53,843 bases of DNA from CAZVFX01 sp964626565 (GCA_964626565.1 CAZVFX010000040.1:1-53843), one strand, 5' to 3'; positions 1 to 8,683 are shown, counted from the stretch's first letter. Numbers and translations: made by a program. Notes: generated from the sequence alone by a model not told the origin.

Positions 1-2
1 GC

Positions 3-3000
3 TCCCAGGGCGACTGCGTTGGATTCGGCGTGCCTTGCGAGTGCCAGGAAGACCTTGACTGCGTGCTGTTGGAGGACGGCGACATTTGCAACGGAACGTT
101 GTTCTGCGACATTTCCCAATTCCCCCAGCAGTGCGCCGTGGACGAATCAACGGTGATCTTCTGCCCGGAGCCCGAGGGCCTCGGGGCCGAGTGCCTGGCG
201 CCCGCATGCCATCCGCTGAGCGGTGAATGCTCATTGGTGCCGGCCAACGACGGGGCCGCCTGCAACGACGGCAACGCATGCACCGCGGGGGAGACATGCA
301 TGGACGGGGCTTGCCTGGAAGGAGACGCGGTGAACTGCACCGACGAAAATCCGTGCACCACAGACTCATGCGACCCTGACTCGGGCTGTTTCTTCCACGC
401 GAACACCCTTCCCTGCAATGATGGCAATACTTGTACCACCGGAGACACTTGCGCCGAAGGCGATTGTGCGGGAACGGATCTGCTCGGTTGTGACGACGGC
501 AACGTATGCACTGATGATGGTTGCGACCCGGAAACGGGGTGCGTTCACGAACCCAACGCGCTCCCCTGCGACGATGGCAACAGTTGCACCACCGACGATA
601 AGTGTGCCGCTGGCCAGTGCCTGGGGACCGGGATGTTGGCTTGCGATGACAACAATCCGTGCACCAACGACATCTGCCTTGCCGACGGCGGCTGCAGTCA
701 CGAGAACCACCAACTTCCGTGTGACGACGGCAACCCCTGCACTGCCGGAGATGTTTGTTTTGGCGGCGAGTGCTTGTCCGGTGCGGCTGTGGATTGTGAC
801 GATTCCAACCCGTGTACCGACGACTTCTGCGCCGACGGCGTCTGCATCCACGCGGCGAATGACGGTGAATGCGACGACGATAATCCCTGTACTATCGGCG
901 ATCATTGTGCCGGCGGAATGTGCGCACCGGCCGGGGCGCTGGACTGCGACGACGACGAAGTCTGCACAACCGATTGGTGTGACCCGGCCGGCCAGGGGTG
1001 TACGCACAGCAACAACGCGTTGCCCTGCGACGACGGTAACGCTTGCACAACCGGAGAACTTTGCCTCGGGGGCGTGTGTCAGGGCGGCGGAGACCTCAAC
1101 TGCAATGACGGCAATTTGTGCACGGACGACTCCTGCGATCCGGAGGAAGGCTGCCTCAACACCGACAACTTGCTTCCGTGCAACGACGGCGATGCGTGCA
1201 CCACCGGCGACCAGTGCCTGGAAGGGGCGTGTTCAGGCCCGGGCGAAGCCAACTGCAATGATGGCAACGGCTGCACGGAAGACACGTGCGATCCGGTTTC
1301 AGGCTGCAAGCATACCTTCCTCGATTCCCCGTGCAACGACGGCAATCCGTGTACCACCGGTGACGTCTGCCAGGCCGGTGCCTGCATCGGCGCCGGCGCT
1401 TTGGATTGCGACGATGGCAACCTGTGTACCGATGACTCGTGCAGCGGTGAGTCTGGTTGTGTCTATGTGGACAACGCCGCACCTTGCAGCGATGACGACG
1501 TGTGCACGCTGGGCGACCAGTGCCAGGAAGGAAGCTGCCAATCGTCGGGAACCCTGGACTGTAACGACAACAACGGCTGCACCGATGACTGGTGCGATGC
1601 CGTTGCCGGATGTCAGACTGCTCCCAACGACGCGCCGTGTGACGACAACAACCAGTGCACCTCCTCCGATGGTTGCGTCGGGGGTGTATGCGTGGGCGGA
1701 GAAGCTCCCGATTGCGACGACGACAACGTTTGCACCGTTGACGTCTGCCTGTGGGATTCCGGATGCACCCAACTTCCGCTGGCCGTTGGGGCAGATGCCG
1801 GGGTGTGCCTCGAATGCGATGGCGGAGGAGGTTTCCAGGGCCCGGCCGACGATGCCGAGTGTGGCGAGGTGGTGTGTTCGGGGTGGTTCCAGAGCGATGG
1901 TCTGGCTGGACCCGCTGAAACGCAGGAGTGCCACAACCTGGAGAACTTCTCGGACGACCGCTGCGAAGGTGAAGGGGACTGCAAGGATGACAACACTGCA
2001 GACTGTGACGGCCAGCCGTTTGCCGAAACGGTCTACGAATGCGGCAAATGCCGGTATATTCCCGAGGACGCATGCACGGCCGAGTCGCTGGGCGAGTGCG
2101 CCGACTACGACCCCGGCACCAAGTCGGGTCTGTGCCGGCAGTGCGATGGAGCCGGTGGGGAAGAGATGCCGGCTGATGACGACGAATGCGGCGTGATAGA
2201 GTGCGGCGGATTGGACTATTTCTACGCCAACGGACAGGCATCTGCAGACGGAACCAACCAGTGCATGGAGAGGCAGTATGCCGACCTGGCTGCTGGGCGG
2301 TGCCTGGAGTTAGGAGAGTGCAAGCAGGACAACGGCGGGGCGTGCGTGGAGTTTGATGATGTGGTTGTCGCCACTTGTGGCCTTTGTACATTTGCCGAAG
2401 GGGCTTGCACCGAGTGTGCCACGTATCCCGACAACACTCCGTGCGGCGACGGTAAACAATGTGATGCGGGTGAATGCAAGGAGACCACATACGGGGACGG
2501 TACCGACGGCAACCTGGTAGTGTCGGGGGCAAACACCGTGGTCAACCACTACACCTACCTGACTGCGGAAACCACGGCTGAGGGAGCCCAGACCATTACC
2601 CTGGCCGACCCGGCCGCGTTTGGCGCCGGAGATGAAGTTCTCATCATCCAGATGCAGCACTCCGGCCAGGCGGGGATTTTTGAGTTTGCCCAGGTGGACA
2701 ACAAGATTGGGAAGGATTTGGAGTTGGCTCAGCCACTGAAGAACAGCTACTACTCGGGCAGTTTCGACATTGCGGTAGCGACGGTGACCCAGGTGGTTCG
2801 GGTGCCGCAGTACCTCGATGTGACTGTGGCCGAAGGGGCCTCCATCGTGTCTCAGGAGTGGAATGGGCACACCGGTGGGATTGTGGTCTTCCGGGCCGAT
2901 GGCGTGGTGAATGTCGACGGCTCGATTTCGGCATCGGGTCGTGGTTTTCGCGGAGGTCCCCAGCATAACGACAACACTCACGGCAGGCAGGGTGAGTCGA

Positions 3001-3587
3001 TCACCGGGCTCGGGGTGTTGTCCGCGTCGGCCAACGCCGGCGGCGGTGGCGGCGGGCAGTGGGTCGTTTGGAACGGCGGCGACACCATCAGCGCGTCGGG
3101 TGGTGGGGGCGGTTACGGAACGGACGGGGCCGCAGGCACCAACTGCCAGACTGCCGCAGGCGGCGCCGGAGGCGCGGCTCAGGGTAGCGAGGACCTGAGC
3201 TTGATTTCACTGGGATCCGGCGGCGGCGCCGCGGGTGATGAGGACCGCAGCAGCCCGGGCGGCCCGGCCGGCGGCAAGGGAGGCGGGGCGGTGGTCATAT
3301 TTGGTAAAACCATGTTGGTGGGCGGGGCGATCAACGCCGACGGTGGTAACGGCAGCGGCAACACCGAGTGGGATTCCGGGGTCAGTGGCGCAGGCTCCGG
3401 CGGAGCGATTCACATTACCGGGGAAGCTATCACCATTACCGGGACGGTGACTGCAGTGGGCGGCACCGGCGGCAGTACCAGCAACTGGTGCGGAGCGAAC
3501 AAAGGCGGCGACGGCAGCGTAGGCCGGATCCGCGTAGACTACGACGCGCTCAACGGCTCAACCAACCCACCGCATTTTGAAGAATAA
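3..3587 (+). CDS. Giant Cys-rich CDDGN-repeat surface protein with Gly-rich C-terminal tip (5' end outside window)
   Basis: The reading frame is open from base 3, and the first in-frame GTG (30) has no ribosome binding site and no signal peptide, so the true start lies upstream. The first visible residues are the CNGTL module that sits about 390 residues into the complete paralogue at 8684, so about 1.2 kb is probably missing. Order: CNGTL module; a long run of alternating CDDGN-C-T and GDxCxxGxC units with conserved Cys spacing (to about base 1770); two roughly 100-residue copies of a different Cys-rich module beginning ECDGGGG and QCDGAGG; then a Cys-free tip from about base 2490. The tip has a beta-rich first half (ITLADPAAF, VLIIQMQ, TQVVRVPQ) and a second half very rich in Gly. 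Function is unknown; an extracellular fibre or adhesin is inferred from the architecture. The paired Cys pattern implies an oxidised extracytoplasmic location. Stop TAA at 3585. Confidence 0.85.
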   Translation, partial: SQGDCVGFGVPCECQEDLDCVLLEDGDICNGTLFCDISQFPQQCAVDESTVIFCPEPEGLGAECLAPACHPLSGECSLVPANDGAACNDGNACTAGETCMDGACLEGDAVNCTDENPCTTDSCDPDSGCFFHANTLPCNDGNTCTTGDTCAEGDCAGTDLLGCDDGNVCTDDGCDPETGCVHEPNALPCDDGNSCTTDDKCAAGQCLGTGMLACDDNNPCTNDICLADGGCSHENHQLPCDDGNPCTAGDVCFGGECLSGAAVDCDDSNPCTDDFCADGVCIHAANDGECDDDNPCTIGDHCAGGMCAPAGALDCDDDEVCTTDWCDPAGQGCTHSNNALPCDDGNACTTGELCLGGVCQGGGDLNCNDGNLCTDDSCDPEEGCLNTDNLLPCNDGDACTTGDQCLEGACSGPGEANCNDGNGCTEDTCDPVSGCKHTFLDSPCNDGNPCTTGDVCQAGACIGAGALDCDDGNLCTDDSCSGESGCVYVDNAAPCSDDDVCTLGDQCQEGSCQSSGTLDCNDNNGCTDDWCDAVAGCQTAPNDAPCDDNNQCTSSDGCVGGVCVGGEAPDCDDDNVCTVDVCLWDSGCTQLPLAVGADAGVCLECDGGGGFQGPADDAECGEVVCSGWFQSDGLAGPAETQECHNLENFSDDRCEGEGDCKDDNTADCDGQPFAETVYECGKCRYIPEDACTAESLGECADYDPGTKSGLCRQCDGAGGEEMPADDDECGVIECGGLDYFYANGQASADGTNQCMERQYADLAAGRCLELGECKQDNGGACVEFDDVVVATCGLCTFAEGACTECATYPDNTPCGDGKQCDAGECKETTYGDGTDGNLVVSGANTVVNHYTYLTAETTAEGAQTITLADPAAFGAGDEVLIIQMQHSGQAGIFEFAQVDNKIGKDLELAQPLKNSYYSGSFDIAVATVTQVVRVPQYLDVTVAEGASIVSQEWNGHTGGIVVFRADGVVNVDGSISASGRGFRGGPQHNDNTHGRQGESITGLGVLSASANAGGGGGGQWVVWNGGDTISASGGGGGYGTDGAAGTNCQTAAGGAGGAAQGSEDLSLISLGSGGGAAGDEDRSSPGGPAGGKGGGAVVIFGKTMLVGGAINADGGNGSGNTEWDSGVSGAGSGGAIHITGEAITITGTVTAVGGTGGSTSNWCGANKGGDGSVGRIRVDYDALNGSTNPPHFEE

Positions 3588-3595
3588 CGTCTGGT

Positions 3596-4000
3596 CTACC
3601 ACTCGGAATAGTCGTCGGTGTGGTCGAAGTAGAGGGGGTCTTCTCCCACCAGGTACTGGTTGATCGCTTTTCTGACTTCCGGCTCCAGGTCGGTCAACTC
3701 AACGCCCACCCCTTCCGGAAGTTCTTCGGATACATATTCCCCGCGATGCCACTTGATGACTCCAGTGACCTGGAGCGGGTCGTCTGTGCCCGGCAGGTTC
3801 AGTTGCAAAGTGATTTTGTCACCTACGTGGTGGGGTTTGGTAGTTGCGATGAACAGTCCGCCTGACGAAATATCCTTCAGGAGGCCGGTATAGAACATGG
3901 CGTCGGTCTCCATGCCCACCGTAACGTCATAATCGAGGCTTACACGCCTTGCGCGGCGCTGCTTCTCAACCGGTCTTTCACCGTTCTCGTTTTGGCCCAT
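3596..4000 (-). CDS. PilZ domain protein (probable c-di-GMP-binding)
   Basis: A 134-residue single-domain protein. It carries the two PilZ signature elements: an Arg-rich RRARR at residues 15-19 and DISSGG at 43-48, the D/NxSxxG position, followed by a beta-barrel-like stretch with GDKITLQLNLPG and GVIKWHR. PilZ domains with both motifs normally bind cyclic di-GMP. The solitary short form with a GxIKW strand resembles the PilZ subfamily abundant in myxobacteria. The C-terminus is acidic. No signal peptide, so cytoplasmic. It ends 8 bp from the stop of the preceding giant gene (tail to tail) and diverges from the deacetylase gene. An AGGTGGG ribosome binding site precedes the ATG. No output domain is fused, so the partner cannot be told from here. 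Confidence 0.88.
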   Translation of the reverse strand: MGQNENGERPVEKQRRARRVSLDYDVTVGMETDAMFYTGLLKDISSGGLFIATTKPHHVGDKITLQLNLPGTDDPLQVTGVIKWHRGEYVSEELPEGVGVELTDLEPEVRKAINQYLVGEDPLYFDHTDDYSEW

Positions 4001-4088
4001 GTCAGTCCCACCTGCCGTAAGTCTATGAGAATAACCCCATTACCAGCACGCATGATCTCATGGTGCCGCTTCACTGTCAACCGCCGGT

Positions 4089-4117
4089 TTGCGGGTTCCG
4101 GCAAAAGAACCTAGTAT
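4089..4117 (+). promoter_or_regulatory. Sigma-70-like promoter for the polysaccharide deacetylase gene
   Basis: TTGCGG at 4089-4094, a 17-bp spacer, then TAGTAT at 4112-4117. The predicted transcript would start near 4124, about 18 nt before the TTG start codon and just ahead of the GAGGAGG ribosome binding site. The same -35 core, spacer and -10 hexamer (TTGCGC-17-TAGTAT) recur at the right edge of the window. Confidence 0.5.
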
Positions 4118-4141
4118 GTATCGGCGCGAGAGGAGGCTAAG

Positions 4142-5080
4142 TTGAGAAACGTTTTTCGTGAGTTGTCTGCGCTTATGGTGTTGTGGCTCGCTTTTGCTCC
4201 GGCCAGTGGCCTGGCCTGCGAGGAGGGCGAGACCCTCGAAATTGCCATCACCCTCGACGATCTTCCCTGGGTGGGCGGGTTGAAACCGGGGGACAACCGG
4301 CAGAAGGGGACCGAGAGGATCGTCGCTGCGTTGAAGAAGCACTCGGCGCCGGCAACCGGGTTTGTGGTGTGCCAACGTATGAGAGCCGACGACTCCCGTC
4401 TCAAAGTCTGGCTCGATGCAGGTATGAGTCTGGGGAACCACTCCAGCAGTCATCCCGAGATCGACGACCTTGAAATCGATGTCTGGCGCAAGGATGTCGA
4501 ACAATGCACGGAGCGTCTGGGAAAATACCTCGGCAAGCCCCCGAAGTGGTTTCGTTTCCCCTACCTGCATTCAGGAAAGACCAGGGAGAAGCGGGACGCA
4601 GCGCTGAAGATCCTTAAAGATCTAGGGCATGAGGTGGCCCCCGTATCGGTGGATACTGGGGAGCAGGCGCTGGTGAAACCGTATGTCGATGCGCTGGTTG
4701 CCGGGGACAAAGCTCGCGCCGAGGAGATCGGCAAAGCCTACGTGGACCACCTTCTGGCCGCGGTTCGCCATTACCGGGAGGTGTCCAGGGAGCGGCTGGG
4801 CCGCCAGATCCGACACGTGCTGCTACTGCATGCCAATGCGCTGGCTGCCGACTATCTCGACGAATTGCTGACCGCGCTGGAGAAGGAAGGATTTTCCTTC
4901 ATTACCTTCGACTATGCCATGGCCGATCCGGCCTATGCGTTGGAAGACGACTACGCCGGCCCCATCGGCCTGTCGTGGCTGTATCGGTTCAAACCCGAAA
5001 TGACCGGGGCGTGGGAGTGGGATGACGAAGAGTTGGCCCGTTTGAAGAACCAGGCCACGGAGATCATGAACGAGCCGTGA
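4142..5080 (+). CDS. Secreted polysaccharide deacetylase (NodB-homology domain)
   Basis: 312 residues, TTG start chosen because GAGGAGG lies just upstream and a signal peptide follows immediately (hydrophobic stretch to about residue 24, GLA-CEE). The NodB hallmarks are present: TLDD at 38-40 with the catalytic/metal Asp pair, the metal-binding H-S-S-S-H at 100-104 inside GNHSSSHPE, and RFPY at 138-141 forming a substrate-groove wall. Members remove N- or O-acetyl groups from peptidoglycan, chitin-like or exopolysaccharide chains using a divalent metal; the substrate cannot be read from sequence. A C-terminal LLLHAN motif matches the last family motif (His about residue 230). It acts in the periplasm or outside. 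Monocistronic by layout, with its own promoter. LACE could alternatively make it a lipoprotein. Confidence 0.9.
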   Translation: MRNVFRELSALMVLWLAFAPASGLACEEGETLEIAITLDDLPWVGGLKPGDNRQKGTERIVAALKKHSAPATGFVVCQRMRADDSRLKVWLDAGMSLGNHSSSHPEIDDLEIDVWRKDVEQCTERLGKYLGKPPKWFRFPYLHSGKTREKRDAALKILKDLGHEVAPVSVDTGEQALVKPYVDALVAGDKARAEEIGKAYVDHLLAAVRHYREVSRERLGRQIRHVLLLHANALAADYLDELLTALEKEGFSFITFDYAMADPAYALEDDYAGPIGLSWLYRFKPEMTGAWEWDDEELARLKNQATEIMNEP

Positions 5081-5112
5081 CAGTAAAAGAGCGGGCAATG
5101 AGCGCAAGCGCC

Positions 5113-7419
5113 CTACAACGACGTCTTCAGGAGACGATACTTCACCCCCTCCCCGTCAAGATAGGTCATGTGAATATGGCCGTCCGAATCGGTAGCGATG
5201 GAGCACTGGTTGCCCGGGGCGACCACTGTTTCCGGGCCGTAGTTCGCTTCGGAGAGGTAGGTGAGATACCTGATCTTCACGTGATTGACTCCGTCAACCG
5301 GACTGGTCCAGCACAGGAAAGTGCCGCCGCCCCGGGCCGGGGCCCAGCGCGCGGCATACCGGTACATGCCGTTTCCGCACGTTGCAGCACCCGGGTCGAC
5401 GACGTAGAGATTGTCGGGAGGGTAGACCATCTTCCCGCCATCCCAGATGTTGATGGTGACGCCGGTGAGAGGGGCGTAGATGTACGCAGCCAGGGGGTTG
5501 GCCAGGTCGATTCCCATGGACCACCAGCCCCCTTCCTGCTCCAGCATGTGAGGGTAGACCTGTGCCAGAACCCACGCCTCTTGTTTCGGCATGGTGGAGT
5601 TGATGTAGGTGCCGTCGTACGGGAACCCTGTGCCGTCGTTGCCCCTTCCCGCCAGGGCGTGTAAGACCCCGGCCTGGCCCGAGCGGGGGCTCATAGCTAT
5701 CTCCGTCTTCTCGCCCCCGTGTCCGCAGGGCATTTCGATGGTGCCGGTCACCTGGTTGGACACGGTCAGATGGATGCTGTATCTCCCGTCGCCCACCATC
5801 GCCTCGTCCGGGGCGAACGGGTCGAGGGCCAGCTCCATACCGTGGCCACCGTGGTACCAGTTGCCCGGGAAGTCATGTGGGCCGAGGCACGGCTGTTTCG
5901 CCGGGGCGTCGGCCACGGAGTTCACCACCCACACTGCGGGCCCGCTGCCTACCGGGCAGTTCTGGTGCTCCACCACCGGGTCTCCCCAGACGCCGGAGCA
6001 CACCCATGCGCGGTCGTTGGGGTCGATTTCGATATTCGGCGAGTTAAAATCGCTGCTGGTCTCGTGGTATTCGGACAGGCCCGCGAAAAACCCTCCTTGC
6101 CACCCCCCTGCCAGGCGGTGGAAGAGATGGAGTTCGGTGCCCCCTTTGATGGCTACGATATGGGGTTGCGATTTCGAGTCAACCTCGATGTCCGGTTTCA
6201 TGAGCCCGCCGGGACCGGCCAGTTCGGCGGGGCCGATTTCCGCGATGTTGTCGTACACGGGCGGCTCGCAGGTGCCGGGACGGCACGCGCCCCCGGTGCA
6301 GTCGGGCAGAAATCTCCCGCCCACCGGCACCGCCTGCCCACCGCCTAAGTTTCCTTCCCACACGTACTCGCCCCACAGCGTAGAGCGTGCGTACCAGTCG
6401 CCGGTATCGCAGTCGTAAAGCACCAACTCGGTATCGTCGTCTCCGTCGAAGTCCGCACTCACCACCACTGTCCCTGAAGGTCCCCACACCTCTTCCCACA
6501 GGTACCCTTCGTTCGTCTCGGATGACAGGATGTACCAGGTCGCAACCTTGGGGTCGAACACGCCGGGGTCGAAGGCTCCGTCCCCGTCGAAATCGCCGGC
6601 CAGGGGGATCGCGCCGGGATAGCCCCACTGCACCGCGTCCACCAGCAGTTCGCCGTCGGTGTTCTGCGCATGCCAGGTGGAATCCGCGGTGTCAAAGTAC
6701 GCCAGGTCGTCCGCTCCGTCTCCGTCCCAGTCACCGCCGATGGGGACCGCAGTGGGGCCGCCGAAAGTCACTTCGTGGACAACGGTTTCGCCTGCAAACG
6801 TGCGCACGTACCACGCGCCTGTGCCCGGTGCGTACAGCGCCATGTCCGCGCGCCCGTCGCCGTCGTAGTCGCCGTCCACCGGGACCGCCCCCGCCGGTCC
6901 CCACACCTCGTCCGTCATCAGGGTCTGGGCCGGATCAACGGTGCGTATGTACCACGTGCTGGTCGGCGGGTGGTAGACGCCAAAATCCCACCCTCCGTCC
7001 CCGTCGTAGTCGCCTGCCACCGGCACGGTGCCGGGGTATCCCCAGTCGTCCCCATCGACGAGCATCTGGCCGTCGATAGTGGAGATAAGCCAGACTCCGT
7101 TGTCGTCCTGAAAGACCGCCAGGTCGCTGATGCCGTCGCCGTTGAAGTCGGAAGGGGCGCCCAGTGCCGGGAGGGGTGTGACCTCCACTGCCCCGTCGGG
7201 TTGCGGGGGCGTTGCCACGTCCGAGACATCGGGAACTGCAACTTCGGGAAGGAGCGTTCGGTCATCGGTGGTCGCCGTTTCAGCGGCGACCCGGGTGTCA
7301 GGAACTCCGCCGTCCTCCGTTTCCACAATGATGCTGCGGCATCCGCAAAGCGCGACCGTCAAGGACAGGGCCAGCACGGCGTGCGACAACGAGCGGGTTA
7401 GTGTGCATGCACAATTCAT
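5113..7419 (-). CDS. Lipoprotein with FG-GAP/VCBS-type Ca-binding repeats and a second propeller-like domain
   Basis: 768 residues from the ATG at 7419. A longer frame to 7575 exists, but 7419 gives a good lipoprotein signal (AVLALSLTVALCGC) and sits just below a strong extended -10 promoter. An acidic/Thr-rich linker follows. Residues about 90-385 hold six repeats of roughly 50 residues, each with a DxDGDG loop (DFNGDG, DYDGDG, DYDGDG, DWDGDG, DFDGDG, DFDGDD) and a TWYIR or AWYVR strand, as in FG-GAP/VCBS propellers whose Asp loops bind calcium. The second half begins PDIEVDSKSQPHIVAI, resembling BNR/sialidase-like propeller blades, and ends with HIHMTYLDGEG. No catalytic motif was recognised. 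A role in surface binding is inferred. There is no Shine-Dalgarno before the ATG (see promoter entry). Confidence 0.85.
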   Translation of the reverse strand: MNCACTLTRSLSHAVLALSLTVALCGCRSIIVETEDGGVPDTRVAAETATTDDRTLLPEVAVPDVSDVATPPQPDGAVEVTPLPALGAPSDFNGDGISDLAVFQDDNGVWLISTIDGQMLVDGDDWGYPGTVPVAGDYDGDGGWDFGVYHPPTSTWYIRTVDPAQTLMTDEVWGPAGAVPVDGDYDGDGRADMALYAPGTGAWYVRTFAGETVVHEVTFGGPTAVPIGGDWDGDGADDLAYFDTADSTWHAQNTDGELLVDAVQWGYPGAIPLAGDFDGDGAFDPGVFDPKVATWYILSSETNEGYLWEEVWGPSGTVVVSADFDGDDDTELVLYDCDTGDWYARSTLWGEYVWEGNLGGGQAVPVGGRFLPDCTGGACRPGTCEPPVYDNIAEIGPAELAGPGGLMKPDIEVDSKSQPHIVAIKGGTELHLFHRLAGGWQGGFFAGLSEYHETSSDFNSPNIEIDPNDRAWVCSGVWGDPVVEHQNCPVGSGPAVWVVNSVADAPAKQPCLGPHDFPGNWYHGGHGMELALDPFAPDEAMVGDGRYSIHLTVSNQVTGTIEMPCGHGGEKTEIAMSPRSGQAGVLHALAGRGNDGTGFPYDGTYINSTMPKQEAWVLAQVYPHMLEQEGGWWSMGIDLANPLAAYIYAPLTGVTINIWDGGKMVYPPDNLYVVDPGAATCGNGMYRYAARWAPARGGGTFLCWTSPVDGVNHVKIRYLTYLSEANYGPETVVAPGNQCSIATDSDGHIHMTYLDGEGVKYRLLKTSL

Positions 7420-7428
7420 CTGCGGCCC

Positions 7429-7457
7429 ATTGTAGCAGATGTCGCGCTCGGCCACAA
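7429..7457 (-). promoter_or_regulatory. Extended -10 promoter giving a near-leaderless transcript
   Basis: Reading leftwards: TTGTGG (7457-7452), 17-bp spacer, then TGCTACAAT, an extended -10 with a 5/6 hexamer (7434-7429). Only 9 nt separate the -10 from the ATG at 7419, so transcription should begin about 2-4 nt before the start codon. This agrees with the absence of a Shine-Dalgarno sequence there. Confidence 0.6.
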
Positions 7458-7493
7458 AGGTGGTCGCGACGAGAGGGGGGTGACGGTCAGGAA

Positions 7494-7750
7494 GCGACAA
7501 TCTATCCCCTATCCGCCCTCCGCTGCGCTCCGGGCACCTTTCCCAGCGGGAAAGGACCTCTTCTACGGCCACCACTCCAGCCGATCCTCCTCGTAAGCGC
7601 CGACAGGCGCGGAAACGTCATGCTTCGGCCCGCGCACCTGAAGGTGCATAGGCCCTCAGGAGAATCGGCCCTCGTGGTGGTGGAATAAGCGGCCCTTTCC
7701 CGCTGGGAAAGGTGGCGCCGCAGGCGTCGGAAAGGGGATAGCTTGTTCGC
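7494..7750. repeat. 257-bp imperfect inverted repeat with nested hairpins, MITE-like
   Basis: The stretch 7420-7873 holds no convincing gene. Within it, two arms of about 100 bp are imperfect reverse complements. The outer ends are gcgacaatctatcccc at 7494-7509 and the complement of ggggatagcttgttcgc at 7734-7750. Each arm contains the self-palindrome CCTTTCCCAGCGGGAAAGG or its complement (about 7538-7556 and 7694-7712). The centre adds two smaller hairpins, GCGCC-GACA-GGCGC at 7597-7610 and GCACC-TGAA-GGTGC at 7634-7647. No transposase and no clear target-site duplication were seen. It could be a non-autonomous mobile element or a structured transcript. No second copy was found in this window. 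Confidence 0.7.
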
Positions 7751-7873
7751 AACCCCACCAACATCACCCCGGGCGGCCCAACCCGGCCGGCAAGCCCGGC
7801 CGCCGACTTCTACCGTGTGAAGATAGGAGTCACTCCCAGGGAACCTGCGACCCTGGCCAGTGTCTCCTCAGCT

Positions 7874-8632
7874 ATGATGCTGAAGGGAACTACTCTGATG
7901 ATCGCATGGGCATGCCTGTCCTGCGCAGGCGCTGCGGATGTGCGTGAGGCGGTCACCATATCCGTGGGCGACGAACCGGTGGAAGTCACTCGGAAAAACA
8001 GGCGCTCCCGGTATCAGGCCAGGTTGCCGGTGGAAGTCTGTTTCAACGGAGATGGCGCGGTTTCGGTGGTGAAGATGTCGGTGGGCCGACTCGATGGCAG
8101 GCCTCGGGTGATCTATGAGTGGAACGAGCCGCACCGGTTGGAGAATGGCGGCTGTTTGGAGAAAGCGCTGACCTATTGTGAGACCAGGGAAGGGGATCAT
8201 GTGGCCACGGCTCTGGTCAAGGGAGAGGACGGCAGGCTCTACCCCGTGGAGCGGATTTTCCGCGTGCAGAATAGCGACCTGGCTGCGCGGCTTGCGAAAT
8301 GCGAGGCGTGCGATGGAAAGTGGGGGCGTCACGGTATGATGGGCTGGGAAGGGTGTATCTGCCGTACTTCAGACCACGGAAAGAGGTGCTGGGATGGAAA
8401 GCACTGCGAGGGGCGGTGCATGTTCAAACAGTACGAACTGGTTGAGGAGGCGCGGGTGCTGAGTTGCGACGATGACGGCACCTGCCGCGCCCGGCTGGCC
8501 ACCCGGCGCCAGGTGGGGGAGTGCTCCGAGTTCACCATGCACTACGGGTGATACAGCTATATACCCGACGGTGCGTCGGATGAGCCACCCAAGCCCGGCA
8601 AGTGGCGGGCCAATACGATCTGCGTGGACTGA
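7874..8632 (+). CDS. Small Cys-rich exported protein with an in-frame UGA at a conserved Cys position (candidate selenoprotein, or interrupted gene)
   Basis: The first stop is TGA at 8549-8551, but the frame continues for 26 more codons to TGA at 8630. The product would be 252 residues counting the UGA. Start choice is uncertain: ATG 7874 gives a signal-like MMLKGTTLMIAWACLSCAGA, ATG 7898 has the best ribosome binding site (GAAGGGAA), and GTG 7817 opens the frame. The middle is beta-like; the C-terminal half has CEACDGKWGRHGMMG, CICRTSDHGKRC and HCEGRCM, then GECSEFTMHYG-[UGA]-YSYIPDG and a terminal ICVD. I recognise this as a family of small bacterial lipoproteins whose last part reads roughly GxCS...FGC...G...CVD, so the UGA stands where the FGC Cys belongs. 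The 26 post-stop codons fit the family, so the reading frame has not decayed. A UGC/UGU-to-UGA nonsense mutation is the main alternative. Confidence 0.6.
8565..8579 (+). promoter_or_regulatory. SECIS-like hairpin just after the in-frame UGA
   Basis: CCGACG (8565-8570) pairs perfectly with CGTCGG (8574-8579) around a GTG loop, 19 nt after the UGA at 8549-8551. If the innermost G-C pair opens, the loop is GGTGC. Bacterial SECIS models require a short stem with a G in the first two loop positions about 16-37 nt after the UGA, which this satisfies. In GC-rich DNA such a hairpin can also occur by chance. Confidence 0.4.
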
Positions 8633-8654
8633 CGGGTTGTTGGTCTGGTATCAT
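8625..8654 (+). promoter_or_regulatory. Possible promoter for the giant gene at 8684
   Basis: TGGACT at 8625-8630, an 18-bp spacer, then TATCAT at 8649-8654 preceded by TGG (extended -10 context). The predicted start is about 23 nt ahead of the ATG at 8684 and upstream of GGAGG at 8672. The -35 hexamer is weak and overlaps the last codons of the preceding frame. Confidence 0.35.
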
Positions 8655-8683
8655 GTTCTCCAGTATTCATTGGAGGACACTTG

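Noticed and set aside
30..3587. GTG at 30 as the start of the first giant
   Set aside because: No ribosome binding site or signal peptide, the frame is open to the window edge, and upstream residues match the paralogue CNGTL module.
5081..5112. Rho-independent terminator between the deacetylase and FG-GAP genes
   Set aside because: GCGC-AA-GCGC hairpin potential exists but there is no U-tract on either strand.
7817..8551. Simple 244-residue protein ending at the first TGA
   Set aside because: It would lack the C-terminal part that fits the family and is still encoded in frame to 8632; reported as readthrough or interrupted gene instead.
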